Shown: in pieces, positions 37,526-51,900 of the stretch | How the letters are laid out: the number at the start of each line of letters is the position of its first letter | How positions within the stretch are numbered: position 1 is the first letter of the stretch | From: Branchiostoma lanceolatum | Lineage: Eukaryota; Chordata; Leptocardii; Amphioxiformes; Branchiostomatidae | Direction: 5' to 3' | DNA: 64,000 bases | NCBI RefSeq assembly: GCF_035083965.1 | Contig: NC_089727.1 | Coordinates: 11,289,501 to 11,353,500, forward strand | Translations under genes and position numbers: made by a program | Notes under the pieces: generated by a model | Database searches by the model: none | Seen by the model: the letters and a program-made list of their open reading frames with translations, nothing else | Told to the model about the DNA's origin: nothing

Positions 37526-40100
37526 AATCAAGCAGGAATGTCCAACTCACCAGAGGAGTCACTCAGATACCATATTGATAACAGTAAAGCACAATAAGGC
37601 TGGTTGATAGATGGAATTTAATACGTGTCAGGATTCAATCACCACTTCGGCTCATGAGCGGGAGCGTGGATGCGGGGTAATATTTCTGTTTACTGTTATT
37701 TTATAGAGTTGGTCCTATAAAATACCCCATGTAGCATATAGATAAAGTAATGCCGATCAAATGATCGATAGAGGTAGATAAGTAGTTAGTCAGGCAGGAC
37801 AACTTAATCAAGTTAATGATAAAAAGACAGAAGATCCTATAGCTACAATCAAGAACTTGATGATACTGGAGCGGGCCTCCCGTGTCCTTGATGAAACTCC
37901 CCGCTGTGTTTTCAAGGCAAACGTCACGATGAATGTCGTCAGATGCGGTCAGATTCAATTCTATTTGTTTGTTTTATATTTCTCAAATGACATTCACAGT
38001 CTTTTGAAAGGCCCCGATGTTGCCTTTCGCCACAGACATGTTGTCTCCTACTGTATACACATCATTTGGAGTCTGCCTTACAACTTAGAACAAGTCCAAA
38101 CTAGCCTTAGAAACACTAATGGAAAGTCACAGTTGCTGCATAGCTCGGTTAGTCGTGCGGTTCTCGCACGCGAACTCATCATCAGTGAGTTATTTTTGTG
38201 TCTCTGGCAGCGGACATCTCGTTTTCAAGTGTTGGATTACTGATACGAGCACGACGTGCGAGGCACACATGTTGCAATGGTCAAGTTCCACCATCCTTCA
38301 TCACACATGGACATCGGACGGTATGAATGAAGGACAGTCCTGAGCGCATCATGCTAGCCAGACACACCCCTTCATTGATGGAGCCTACCCCATTTCCCGT
38401 TGTTTGTTGTGGTCTTTGATTACGTAAAATTGGAGAGAACTGATTTCCTATTATGATGCACTTCTCTGCTAAATGCGTTGGAAGACCGAGGTCAGCAAGT
38501 TGGGCAACGGTTAATCGGTTTGGCCCCTGCAGCTAGTTATTGATCCCAACTTCCTTTCACAGTTGAACCCGTCTTGTCGTCATACTAATGGCAAAGCCTA
38601 AGAGCCAAATACTCTAGCACACGCAGCTCTGCTACATTTGTTTCACTGTTGCTAAACTGCATTTTGTAAAGAAGAATTATGTCCAAAACATCGATTTTTC
38701 CGTCAGTGTACTTTTATGAGGACATCGACATTTGAAGCCGCATCACTCGTAAAAGTATATGAGCTCGGATGACTACTTTCTGCTGCGATTATTTCTGACA
38801 ATTTAACAACTGTGTTAGTGCAAACTGGACGTAATTTTGAACAATTTAGAGATGACTCACTGCTCGGACTAATCCCAGGAATACTAGCTACGTAATGATT
38901 CATCCTTGACCTTTCTAACCGTGATGACACGAGTGTGAGGTCATGTCGCGTGACCTTCGGACTCTTCAAACATGGACGTCACCTGTCGCAAGGGCAACTA
39001 GGCTCCTGTATCTATGAAGTTGGTTCCGAGGTATATCCTTGGCTGTTTGCAATAGATGAATAAAGATGATGGTGATGATGATAAGGGCAAATAAGAAGGG
39101 GCAGAATAACAATATTGAACTGCTCTCAGGTTGATAACAGTAGTAAGGAAGTAACGTTAACCGTCAAGTGCCATATAACAATCCCGCCTTCATGCATGCA
39201 TATGTGTAAACTGTTGGTAGTTACAGGTCGACACGCCCATAAGACGCATTCATATATATGTACGTATGCCTACTCTACAGGCCCATCTCTTTCATCTCAG
39301 GGTTAGAGTACCACTTACGTTAGGAGCTTTCAACAGTATTGATATAAGGTAATCTTCAAAGGGTGCCTCGCACCCTAAAAGTCATAACATGACATTTTCG
39401 AGGAAAGAAGTTTGGAGAGGTTGAAGACTGTTAATACTGGCCTTACGCCAAATGTAACTGGGGCAGTGTTTGGTAATGATTTTGCCGATGGGGAGAGACT
39501 ACTGTCTTGAATTGAACTAGTGAACTTGCATTTGATTTTCCCGGATAGCTAAAAGCAAAGATTTACTTGAAAGGAAAGCATATTGACAGATCCGCGATCG
39601 GGATCGGGTGCAATACTAAACTCACCAGGAGTTTTTAGCCACAGCTCTTGGCAATTGGGTGGATATTTTTCATTACCATACCAAACAAGACCACAAGAGT
39701 GTAAGGAAAATTGACTCCCTAACCCTGCCCCCTTTCCCCGCCCATCCATCGGCGCACGGTGCTATTTTATACACCAAAAGATGACAGTTTACTTATTGGA
39801 ACAGATTTACTAGGGTTACGTATTTCACCACATCCTGTCCGTCGTAAGCCCCTGTAAAACTCCGCTCATTTCCTCGTTCACCACATGAACAGGTGCAGCG
39901 CCACTAGCTAACGTTATAACAAAGGGCAACTTGGAAGCCCTGTGTGACCTTTGGACCTTTTCAGCGAAAAGGCAGTTTCGGCAGCCATAGTTTCGATGAC
40001 GTCGCGACGTAACTGAAAGGTCGTCGACCGGAACACGCGTTCTAACGGTCAATGGTGGGGTGGAACTGTATTGCAGAATTGGTCCGTAGAATCTATATAC
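37526..40100. other. intergenic, no gene seen
   Basis: Only short open frames without family resemblance. A repeat-like phrase, AGATGAATAAAGATGATGGT, at about 39054-39080 resembles a retroelement 3' tail. Confidence 0.5.
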
Positions 40101-40103
40101 TAG

Positions 40104-40289
40104 TACTGTTAATGCAGACATTTCGCGGTGATTTAATTTCGCGGTAGAGAGCAAATGGAGTGTTCGCCGTGGTTTTATGTTCGCGTTTGAAACAATAGTA
40201 GTGCTACAGTCACAAAATGGAAACACTTTTTGCGGTGATTTTATGTTCGCGGTAAAGAGTTCACCGCGAACATTTCTGCATTTACAGTA
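40104..40289. mobile_element. TACTGTAAAT-ended MITE-like element, copy 2
   Basis: It opens TACTGTTAATGCAGACATTT and closes CATTTCTGCATTTACAGTA. Several TTTTATGTTCGCG words face GCGAACATT words inside. Same family as 14606-14819. Confidence 0.8.
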
Positions 40290-41355
40290 GCAATTCTCTG
40301 CCATTTTGGTGCACACAAAAAAAAAGAAAAACGGTGGAAGAGACCGAGGGGATATATATGTACATTGTACACACATGAGAAGCAGTACGTGAAGGTATGT
40401 CAACACTAGTAGACTGAGAAGGTAAGGGGAGAAGAAACACCTGAATGATGGATATGCCACGCTTCCCGCCCACCGAGCATGGCTGCCTGCTAATGGCGCT
40501 GGACACTGAGTAATGGCCTACCGTTCAGCGATTCGCTCTGTCCTAATTCGGACCATTTACCTTCGACCGACGTGGCAGTATGCCCTGTTGACATTTCAGT
40601 CGCTCGTGAGCTGGTCTTATTCGCGAATCACGATGGTCAGATGTATGTGTGGATAAGAAACCAAGTAATAATCTAACCAAAAGAATAGTCATGATCTGGA
40701 AGCGACGACATGTTTCTTAGCTCTTCTAGCTTCTTAAGAAGAAGTAACTTCTCAGCAAAAGATAAATTGTATCTTTAGTTTGAGACCTAGCGGAGTATAG
40801 CTATTTGTCATGTTTTTAAAAACTAATGGCATACCATATGTCAATGACCTGTTGGGCGCTGATAATAACCTGTTGGGCGTTAGAAATCTTACGCGCCTAC
40901 TCGTCTAACAGTGGAGGCATTGTCCATATCTACCACTTGTAGTGTTCGGGCCTTTACTTTTCCTTAAGAAACAGGCTTAAACGTAACAGGCTTGCCGATA
41001 TGAAGTGGTCATAATGTATGTGGTTTGTAAATATTACGCATGTCCTACTATCTAAAGACAGGTGAACAAAACTAGTAAAGCTAGCCGAGATCAGCTTGCA
41101 GTATCAGGTGGTGTGATTCCTTAAGAATGTAACGGGTCAGTAATCTTCTCATGACGTCATCTTAGTTCTCAGGCAAGACATCTCACAAGAAAGTTCAGAC
41201 AAAAGTACAAAGATTTCGCACGTACTTTCAGGTCATTGAACCGTATGGTTGACAGTTGGTGTCGTTACTGTAGAACTAGTCGACTAGTCAAACTAGAATG
41301 ACTCATCCATACTCATACTGATGATAGACAAAGGGTCAACTTGGCTGCCATGTTG

Positions 41356-41503
41356 TAGTCTCTACCAGACTAACTACGCCAGGGTTTCACTTGCAAAAGG
41401 GCGAAATGTGATCTTCACTGTAGACTGACTCTACTGGCTAATTATTCCTTTTTCTGCCGAATTCTACGATTCATACGCCCGTAAGAGGGCCTGGTGGAGG
41501 CTA
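41356..41503. mobile_element. TAGTCTCTACCAGAC-ended MITE-like element, copy 2, with perfect 9-bp target duplication
   Basis: It opens TAGTCTCTACCAGAC and closes GGGCCTGGTGGAGGCTA as inverted ends. It is flanked by identical GCCATGTTG at 41347-41355 and 41504-41512. It is 148 bp, too short to code for a transposase, so it is non-autonomous. Confidence 0.88.
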
Positions 41504-41648
41504 GCCATGTTGTCTGGTGGGGGGATCGTGGCGGTTTGGCGAATGGTTCATTGAACATCGACAATGATATCCTAGCACTACACATGAAAATGTCCGGCGT
41601 CCTTAACATACAATTAAAGACAAATGAATGAGTCTGTGTGTCGCTTAC

Positions 41649-41850
41649 CCGGACTTTCCCGACCGTCGTCCTCGGACACGTCGGAGGCGCTGTCTATGTC
41701 GGAGCGGTCGTCGTCCGTGCCGTGGCCGCTGGAGCTCGAGGTCTCGGCCTCCCCAAGCACCTCCTCGACATCGTGGGCGGGAATATTCGGGAAGACCACG
41801 CTGACGTGCATCTGGGACACCAGTGTGCCCACCACGGCCTTTAGAAACTC
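41649..41850 (-). CDS. candidate internal exon, acidic/serine-rich protein, unrecognised
   Basis: A GC-rich minus-strand frame reads EFLKAVVGTLVSQMHV, then SVVFPNIPAHDVEEVLGEAE, then a Ser/Asp/Glu-rich tail (TSSSSGHGTDDDRSDIDSAS). It ends at a good donor (CCGG then GTAAGC, exon end at 41649, phase 1). The left limit is uncertain: a weak acceptor lies just above 41849, or the exon may start at the internal ATG. Base composition is far above its surroundings and codon use looks coding. I do not recognise the family and found no partner exon, so the gene structure is open. Confidence 0.4.
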
Positions 41851-41944
41851 TATGGTTGCTTCGAGTAGGGCTATATACGTACAGAAAAGGGTGACACTTG
41901 GCGTAGGCTAACACTCCTGAGGACACTTCTGACTTTCACTCAAC

Positions 41945-42012
41945 AGCTAAACGCGGAAGCCGCTTACCAATTGGAAAGGCGCAACCGATCAGCCACTGAG
42001 CTAGCTATGTGA
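41945..42012 (-). repeat. tRNA-like / SINE-like fragment
   Basis: On the minus strand, TAGCTCAGTGGCTGATCGG is a close match to a tRNA D-arm/A box. The expected anticodon region follows (GCCTTTCCAATTGG), but the T-arm is not a proper B box. It is best read as a tRNA pseudogene or SINE head. Confidence 0.35.
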
Positions 42013-45000
42013 ACTTTCTACCGACTTGGGGGGATGCCGTGGGCTCTACTGACAAACGGAGCCAGAAGTGACGATGGCCTAAATTATATAAAAAGTTGAA
42101 GATACTTGATCCTCAGGCGGTCACGAGGTCTAAGTGTTACCTAGGCACCGAATGTACGTGAAGTGTATTTATAGAAGTTCTGCACACCCCTTCACCTGTG
42201 GCCACGCCCCCTGAACCTTCAATGGCGGGCTTTTCCGTACCCCCTGCGGCGACAATTTCTCGGGGGAAACTTCTTTTGGGTATCAACGATTGCCAGGAGT
42301 TTTTGTAGTCACTATAATCACAGCTTCTATTTTCTTATAACCTACCTACGGTCTGGGCGTCAGTTATATAATGCAATGCAGATAAAGATTTACATTGGCC
42401 ACACGTTCATCATTAGAAGGTAAGGAATTTTTTTCTTACATCACCCCCATCGTTTGCGTAGTCTCGTCCCCTTAAGACGTTGATTGTTACTAAGGAGAGA
42501 CTTTACGTCATTCACCCCTTGGAGACATCTTCGGTTCCCTGCTTTGGTATTTGCGCCGTATCGGTTTGCCTCGATACGGCCCACCAACAATGAGACGGTG
42601 GTATGATTCTTTCTCTGTCCCTAGAAGTTTACGTCGCAACCGTGCCAAAACAGCAAGCCGACACCACAATGCCGTGCTCACAGACATGTTTATCCTCCAG
42701 TATGGGTGACTGGTACAGTTTAGAGCCATTGTTTGGCGTGAAACTCCGACCCAGGGGGTCTATAGTCACTTCTGTTTGGTATGCCGGGTGATCTACATAT
42801 ACAACATTCTCAGACTGTTGCCTTAAATAGAAGTTGACTTTTCTACTACACGGTCAAGTTAACTTTTAGACATTAATAAATGTTCAACGTTCTTGTCAAT
42901 GGGATGAAACAGTGCTTTCATCAACCCACAAAATCGCTAAAGCAGCATAATCTACTCATTCACAGAATTCGACATCTGATATCAGGACATATCATTCACA
43001 ATAAAAAGTGGGCGGGATCGTAAAGTTCTAATATTCATGGTCTTACACAGAAACAAAAGATCAAATGACCATAACGGACGTCATGGAAAGAAGGCCACAC
43101 GATTAGTGACAGCGACCTGTAGAACGTCAGGAAGTTGGAAAGACTACTTTTTTACCATCACACTTTTCTGCTTGTCTGTCAGGTGCCCCAGGCACGGGAA
43201 CATCTATTCTTAAACATCACAACAACTCCGTCTGTACCACTTAAAACAGGAAAATGTGGAACAGAGGATGACGTTGTGGGGTCAAGATTGAAGAGAAGTG
43301 CATTAACCAAGTTAACTGGAGAGGACTGAGTCATCCACCGTAATTTGCGTCCAGGCGTCCATACAAACAGACTAGCTTGTAAACACACCGTACCATTCCG
43401 TACACCTGTCGGACACACATGAGTGACAGCCCGCCCAGTGTTATGTTTTGTTCGGTAACGTTTATTGTGACTGTAACGGCTTAAACGGGGCTTCTGTAGG
43501 ACTACTATCAATGTTTAACGGGTGGTCCAATAAACTTAATCATAAAAGAGCAAAATGTCGGTGTTGGTGAAATATTTCATGTTTATGTCACACGATAAGG
43601 CTGTACAAACTACTTCGTTTGTGACCTCTCGCTATTCTAGTAGCTCATGTCATATTCCGGTACGTGACTGAGTACATGTGCTGGTTTTGCTGAACCTTGA
43701 TCTTGGTGTCGCTAGTAACATCGGTTAGAGTCACTCTCCCGTGTTCGTGACGAAGTTTACAATGTGTACGAGGTCTCGTGGCCGATGAGAAAATAACTCA
43801 CACTCTGCCATACTCGCTTGAGACCGTAGTCCGAATACTACCACTAGTCGAAAGCGACTCAAAATCATTGAAGAGAGACTTGGCGACTACAAACAAACCA
43901 GAGATTGATCCCAGGCTAAATGATTCTTGTCAACTCTGACAGACCAAGAAATAGAAAATTCTCGCAAAAATCGATCAGATCAAGAAGCTGTAATGCATTT
44001 GATGTACCTAACTATCCTAGAAACATTTACATCTTGAAACGCCAAGTTTTCTATGTTCTAAAAAACATCTACCCCAAATGAAGAAATCGGTGATGTCGAC
44101 GTCCAAGTGATTGTCGGCAGTACAAGTAATGCTTACCTGGCTAATTTGAGTTGGGACTGAAATGATTCATCAATGGTGAAAATACAGGTTTCTGTAAAAG
44201 AAAATTGATTCATCACTGCATGGGTTTCATAACTTAACGTTATCGTTTTTCTTCTTTCTTTGCCCTATTAATTTTCGTGTCACAAATATCACTTGTCATC
44301 AGTCGATAAGCCTTTTTAAGAACGCTGATCTTCATGACCCGTGAAATGTGTACGTGCAGATTGACACAAACAAACCTAAACGAAAGACTACAGAGCAGAG
44401 ATATGAGTAAGTAGTACATGGTTGATAGGGCTGTTTGAGTCCATAGCGACTCCTGTGTAAATGTTTTCCTGTCCGGCCCGGTGATGGGTGACAGCGCTGA
44501 TCCCCGTGACTGGCCGGTTTGCTGCCTGTGTTTGTACCCGGACCGTACCGGGCCCACAGTGTGTCGCCTGTCACAGCCAGGATGGCTTGATAATTGGAGT
44601 GTTTACGGACAAATCTCTCCGTACGAGTGGAGTCGGCGGTGAGATGAAAGGGCGCGCTGTTGGTCCTTACCTGTTGTTTCTCCCGTTACCTGAGATAAAG
44701 GTGGGCGCGTAGGCGGTGGTCATTTATCTCACCTGCCAGGGTCACCCGCGGGTCATCGCGAAGTTTTCTTGGTCACGGCCATGGACGACAGGAACTCAAG
44801 GTGTTGGTTGCTGACAAAACTGACCGTCTTGACTCTTGACTTAAAACATACATTCTTCATGTATGTTCCTTAGGAGCTTAGGGGACTGCTGTTTGAGCTA
44901 CATGCTACCCCTATATTGTTGTTGCTTTTTTCTCGCCATCACCATTTCAAATAAATTACAAAAGGACAAATTGTAGGTAAATACAACAGACTTGATTGAT

Positions 45001-45700
45001 GATGTTAACAAAATGGATTTGATGATAACCCAGCGTGCGCTGCGAAGTGTCCACCGGACAAACAGCAGACGCTCAGGTGTATTCCGTTACATATTCAAGG
45101 AGACGTAGATAGGCGATGGCCCAAGAACTTTGCGTACTATAATACTATAATAAGGTTTTAAAGCTTTACCCACGATTTCGTTTGTTGTTAGTTTGACACT
45201 GGCATTCAATCATAAAATGGTAACGCACCTATGCTATGTAAACATGTTAACACTCTCTAAGGTCAGGGTAAGTTCGGTAAGCGTTATTCCAAACCACTGT
45301 GTACCAACGCTTTAGCGCCAATGAAACGGTCTATCAGTTTGATAAATACCCGATAATAGCGGACTGTCATGGCAAGCCCGGTCGATTGAAGTGGTACATC
45401 AGTGTTTGGCGCCTGTTTGTTGTTTGTGCAGAGGGGGCGTGGTGCTGGAGGATTGGGCCTGGGGTGGCGTTCCGTCCCACAACCCATGCACGACGGGGCT
45501 TATTGTGCATTAATGTCGTCACTGACTCGTAAAAATGTAAGATGTTTTTAGAGCACATCAGTTTTTAAGCGCCGCCATTTGACCTGTCGTTGTTGAACAC
45601 ATACAGCTTGCGTATTCATACCATACAAACCATAGACAGACTGATTGCTAGATCCATACCGCATAACCTAACTTGAGCTGTAGCTGGAGGGGAGCACACT
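42013..45700. other. intergenic, no gene seen
   Basis: Mixed composition with moderately GC-rich patches near 44.45-44.77 kb. Open frames on both strands are short and lack splice context or known motifs. Confidence 0.45.
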
Positions 45701-45702
45701 GA

Positions 45703-45712
45703 CGCACACACA

Positions 45713-45769
<57 letters not shown>

Positions 45770-45987
45770 ACACACACGCACACACACACACACACATACA
45801 CGCACACTCACATACATACATACATACACACGCACACACATACGCACACACGCACACCCACACATACATACACACATACACACACACACGCGTACACACA
45901 CACACATACACGCACACACGCACACACACACACACACACATACATACACACATACACACACACACTCACATACACACGCGCGCGCGC
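45703..45987. repeat. (CA)n microsatellite with interruptions, ending in (CG)n
   Basis: About 285 bp of CA units broken by TACA, GCAC and CTCA variants, closing with CACACGCGCGCGCGC. Several overlapping repeat-only frames cross it and none is a gene. The alternating purine-pyrimidine end could adopt Z-DNA. Confidence 0.97.
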
Positions 45988-48900
45988 ATACATCATAAAC
46001 ACAGCTGTATCAATACATTACAATGACTTCTTCTGATGCGATCTCTGATTGACATGTTTTCGCGTGGGTGAATGTAAGCCCAAGAATTCAACACGTCCAT
46101 TGAAGCGTGTTTCACCTGTAAGAGCCCAGCTCAAAGCTGCCCCTGTGTGGTACCAGGGAGTACGGGTACAAATCTGCAGTTCAGTCGCCCACGAAAGATC
46201 AGCCGACCAGAGGGGGACATCATGCTATCTTTTGCTCACCGTTTTTTTTCAACGTCGCAAAGCATACCATACATAACAGGGTCTTCTATAGATAGAGCTA
46301 CTACATCTCTATCGGAAACAAATTCTACAGACTGAAAGCCTGTATACGTTGTATATGTCACCGCCAACAGTACTGTAACGTTACGTGTAAACGTGAGAAA
46401 TAGAGTTGAACAATAAGTTCACTTGTGATCAGTCAAAATGGATAGACGGTAACTCTCATATAGTCCCAAGGAAAGTTGGCCGTAAGGCGGGCCTTTTGAG
46501 GCTGACCTCATTCCCGTGTGACGTTTGAGGGACTAAAGGTAAAACTGTCTTCCACCCACGCAGGATGTTGTCAACCCCCCACGAGTATTTGCATAACACA
46601 CCAATGCCGGAACAGGTGGTTGGGCCGGTCAGAACTGGTTAGCCCTTCTGATGTAATATGTATCGGGAATGAGAAACTTCATCGTTCGGTACACAGTGGC
46701 ACGCAGTTTCTGAGGGCCACTGTCCGGTCACTGACCGCCGGACAGCTCCCTTCTCCTTTCCCTTTCTTTCCTTTCTTCTTATAAATGAAATCACGATCTC
46801 TCTGCACCTTACCTTACCAACTTGACATGCATTAATTCCTTAAAACATTGAGCTGATGCTACAACAAGGGTATTAGGAAGGGGGACAACAGACCCTTTGA
46901 CACTTGGGTCAATAGTCACCGTAACATAAGCAGGAAGTCCTCTTCCGGGATTCCTGGAAATATATTTCACTGGAAGCCTGCGGTGTTGTGTGTTCGCAAG
47001 GACACGCTGTCTTTCCCCACCGTTCACAACACGGCCCAATGCACTTTGCATTCCTCCTGAAACTTTCCGGCACTGAGGTGTATCACAGTCTTTGACTTCC
47101 TTGCCGCCGCGATCACAGACAAACCCAGGTGCCGTTCTCGGGTACAGGTTAACGGTACCTAGTTTCTCTTATATACACCTCATCTAAAGAAAGTAGAGTA
47201 CAATTGCATGTTCATAAACCTGTGTGTAAATATATGCATGAGTTGGCATGCATGTTCCTCGGCGATCTTCCGGTAACTTTAATAACTTCATTATTTCTCT
47301 TCCTCTCGGCTCTCTCCGTGGTACTAGAAGGAAGTGATGACACAGAGGGTTTTGTAGTAAGACACACGGGCAACTTCAACTTCATTCCACAACTGTGTAT
47401 AACACATGGCAGGATAGTAACTGAACGGAGAGCCCAACATACGTGCAAGATTATACATATTAGACACGTACTATGAAGACAAAATATGATATTTGGCTCC
47501 ATGCGTTTGTGGTCAACCAACTATTGTGTTGAACTAGGGCCAAAGGGAAGTCACGGAATGAGGGAATGATGGATTGCGCAATACAGTCCGGAAAGAACAT
47601 CCCAAAACGGAGAGAAAGTCGCAGACGGGAAGGGTGACTGGTTGAAGTTCCTGGTCCAGTCATGTAACGGCAAACTCGATGTCTACTAGGTGTTTCCAAC
47701 TCAGTCTCAGAACCATTCGAAAAACAACAACTAAGATTTATAGTAAATTTTGTCAACCACGAGACCACAAAACAAATTACTGGATAGATCAGGAAACGTG
47801 CATACTCCACTCCTCCCACCCCACAGAGATCCCTCACTAAAATCTCGCTCAATAATCGTGACAATGGTGATTTTTAGTTACAAAGTATGTTGATCATTCA
47901 GTTGGACATTTAGTCATAAACTTGCTAGCGCTTGGGAGTGCCTAACCAAGGAGTATGATGGCCTTGGCCTGACCAAGTTCAGAGACGGCCCCAGTTCTTT
48001 GATAGACCGACGATGTTGACCTATGCCCCCTGCACCTGTTGAATGACTGGATGTCTAACCGTCACCGCTCGTCTGAACGACTGTGGTTTTCCTGTCGCGA
48101 GGACCACATATCGTCCCGCCGGCGCCACACGGTTTATTTACAACCAAATGTAACTTTGTTGACACTACAGAAATAACATATTTGTAAACTCGATAACTTA
48201 GAAAATTTTTTTTGGTCAAATGTGTTGTAACTAATAGGACGGATTCTAATACATAGACACTCTTTTATTATTTTGATATGCGTATATGATATTAGCTACC
48301 ACGTCATAAAATGAAATTGAGTTTGGTTGTTGGATGAAGTGAGTGAGTTGACACAGAGAACCTATGACGAGGCAGACGTGTGTGTTTACCTTCTGTCGGA
48401 CATGTCTGGGCATCTGGGTTACTCCAGGGGAACCACTACAGGAAGTTCAAATACTCTGCAGTTGTCTGAGAAGAGCAGATACCTTCCGTGCACGTGGGCA
48501 GCTTGTGGTTATACAGGGGGTGATGTGGATGGTGGGCGGAGGGCACTGTTTAGATGGCTTGTAAGTTGTAAGTCGTCTGAGTTGGGGGGATTTGGCACAA
48601 CAATAAGTTAGCACTTACTACTAGTCTTTTCCCCCTGTAGATCACAGAAATACCATTTTTCATCAAGTAAATACTTTAGTAATGTTTCCTTATTACTATC
48701 GGTCGTGTTTGGAAATAAATCTTGATATGACTATAGCAACGTCCGACGATTAGAGGAGTACAGTTTTTGTCAGAAAACTTCTTTTGTGTCACTTTAATAC
48801 CGAAATATCTGTAATTAATCTTTCTATCATAAACATTAATTCAAAATATTAAAGTCGTTCAGACTTTAACGTTATATCAGCTAATATCAAAGTTGGTTCA

Positions 48901-51900
48901 GACGCCATATTCAAAGATGTCTCGATTTCCGAAGTTGCGGGGAAAGATTTGTACCTTGGCACATTAAGTAGGAAAGTCAACAGACATTTCCTGCCTTCTT
49001 ACCATTCGACTCTCGTATATCAGAATGACCCGTGACAGATGTAGACCCGACACAAATGAATGTCATTCTGCCAGACAAGTTTCTACCGCCGGGAAACTCG
49101 GCAGGAGTCAAGAGGAAGTTTCTAAAGTGCTTTCACTTCCTTGTTTGAAGTGACGCTGTAGGAAAACTGGCGGTCGTTGCACCCAATGTTGCACGGTTTA
49201 CCTTGACGTAACAATAGTGGTATCCTGAATGGGGTCAATGTCCCAGGAGTGAATAGCGGGTTCACTGGGGCAGGACGAGACAGGTTATCGGTTATTTGAG
49301 GGAGGGGGGCGGTGCCCGGTTTCCATACCCCCTCGCGACAGGAAATGACGCCCACGCATGCTTGAACGTGGCGTCCCCCCTTTCTTGCCCCTTCCGGTAG
49401 GTAATTGGTACTTTACAAAATCAACTAAGCAGTGTAAGTATTTCGACGTTTGTTGTTTGCCCTTTCAGTTTCTGGGTCAAACCTGGACAAAAAAGCGTCC
49501 CGCCCGCGAAACACTTCCATGTTGTTCCGTAGTGTCCCTGCTCACAGGTGGATTACACCTGGAGACAGAGGTGCTTACCTGCCCAAAGACCAGGTGATTA
49601 TTCTAAGTCCTCTCAATCCCGCAGGCATACGTTCTTAGCTGCACAAGGACCTGTTGATTGCGTTCTAGTCCACACGCCCCCTACAAAGTAACGCTACACA
49701 CAGCTCTTAGTATGGGTTACACTCAGTGAAGGCGGTAGAAAATCTTCCCTTTTATTTGGTTGCTCAGGGTGCCACTCCTTTCAAAATGTCTGTGAGAATG
49801 GTCAGGAAATGCAGTACCACCCATTTTCTTTGTGTTTCTGAAACATAGTCCCTTACTTGATCATGACGTTTGCTTCCTCACTTGCCTGGCGGATTACTAC
49901 CCAACTATTACACACATACAGCCTAACTGACAAACTATGAAGAATTTGAGTGTACAAGTTTGTCTGGAAAACAGCATTGAGAAACATCATGACAAGATGA
50001 ATCTAACTTCAGTTATGAAAATGTGAAAAAGTGAACGGACCGGACCTGGCGAATAAATGAAAGAACACCGCCCACCGGATTTCGCTACTTTCAAAGTTGT
50101 ACCCAAAGCAAATGGTATAAGTAATGTATGTATGTGACTGTGGAATCCTGTGTTAAGTTAGTACCGTTAGAGTCTCTTCTTATTCACAACATAGCAAAGG
50201 CTCGCCTTGCTTGGTCTGACTCTAGTCTAAGTCTGGATGGCATGACTTTGAAACGTCATCCCCACCGTTACGACGACAACGACCGGTTTATACCACCCTA
50301 TCCCTGTTCCTCAGTAGTGCTCCACCATTTGAATTGAAGATAACATAACATAACATAACGTTACATTGAACACTTATGTCGGTTTTAATGCTTGTCTCTC
50401 AGTACTTAGTAACAGGAGACGTTACAAAATACTGGCAGTCAGCACAAATCAAGGAAATAGATTACGAGGTACAGGTCCGATGGCGCAGTGCTGGGGAAAG
50501 AGAAGTGAAACCAGGGTTTATGTTTTAAAATTCCTGCCTTGTATGTACACAGAAACATTCAGAACAACATATCCACATGCCTGTTGAATTGTTGAGACGT
50601 TTTGGGAAATAATTGTCATGGGAATTGCGTAGCGCATGCCTGACTCACGGAACCGATAAACCATCAATCAGACTGTGACACCTGTGACAGCCAAGATCCT
50701 GAATGGTTTTTATCTTTTTTATCAATTCTTAGAACTTGTTAGATATGACAAAATTCTTTTTGAAAGTTAGCCATTGTAGGCGTGGTTACACTTACCTCAC
50801 ACCTGTCTGTGGTCATGCGGGGAGGAGTGCGGTCACCATGGCAACCCACATCACACCCGCCCACTCAGCGACGGTTGGGCGCCATCTTCTTAGACCGCTC
50901 TCTATAGCTACTCTTCACTCAATCGCAGGCTCAATCGTTCAAACTAAACATAGATGTCAATCTCGTGGACCCATATATTACTTGCCAGCTCTCGCTTCAC
51001 TACAGATACTTCACAATGACTTGTTGGAAAAGTATTTCAGTCTTGGAAATTAAGATGCGCGACGAAAATCGGTCATTTCCAAAAGTCGATGAAATGTTAC
51101 AGGTAAAGCCCACATTCGATAATTAAGTGCGGTTCATTGAGCGTTTATTGTTTAGTAGGTTCCTCACCATGATTTGTTACTTGTGAGAAATATACCTAAA
51201 ACCGAAAAAAGGTAGAAATCAGACCAGTGCCGACATGGCCGAGTAATGACAATAATATGTGCATGGTCTATTTAACAGAAATGTAAGATATAATGGACAA
51301 GGCTATCTGGCATTTTGTTACTGACCGTACCAAAGGAATGGTGACCTTTGCAATATCCAACAATTCTCTAGACGATTTATCCTATGCACGTTTCAGGGAT
51401 TTATTGTCATGTATGACCTTGAAAAGCGCATACTGTACCTCTCGAGTATCCTAGCAGACATGCGGCTATTGGCATATATTAGCGCTCTTAGCCCCCTTTG
51501 GGATTTGTTAAGTCCTGTCTATGTCCATTTGTTGTTGTTTGGTTTAGTTGCCATACTACAGTTTACGATTCGTTCCAATCGTCTTACGTGTCTTCTGTAT
51601 TTAACAGGTGAGTAAGCGAAAAGCGTTTGTCTAAAAATACCTGGCTACAACAGGAAATATCTTAATTGGTAAGATTCAATTCAATTTATTTATTTAACCA
51701 GAGTACATCTCAGATCTACGGATCTGCTCATGTCTTTTATTGTTGTGAAATCACATATCTATTACTGTTGTTGATGTATGGCAACTAAAATGCAAAATCT
51801 GTAACAGTAACCTAACGACGTTAACGTATCTATAATGTTATGAAATTACCATAACAGTATATATATGTTATATGAAAATACTGTAAAGTACGATACTGTT

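Noticed and set aside
41638..41844. Plus-strand frame over the 41.6 kb GC-rich block
   Set aside because: Its composition (Val/Gly/His-rich, no motif) looks like the shadow of the better minus-strand frame that ends at a consensus donor.
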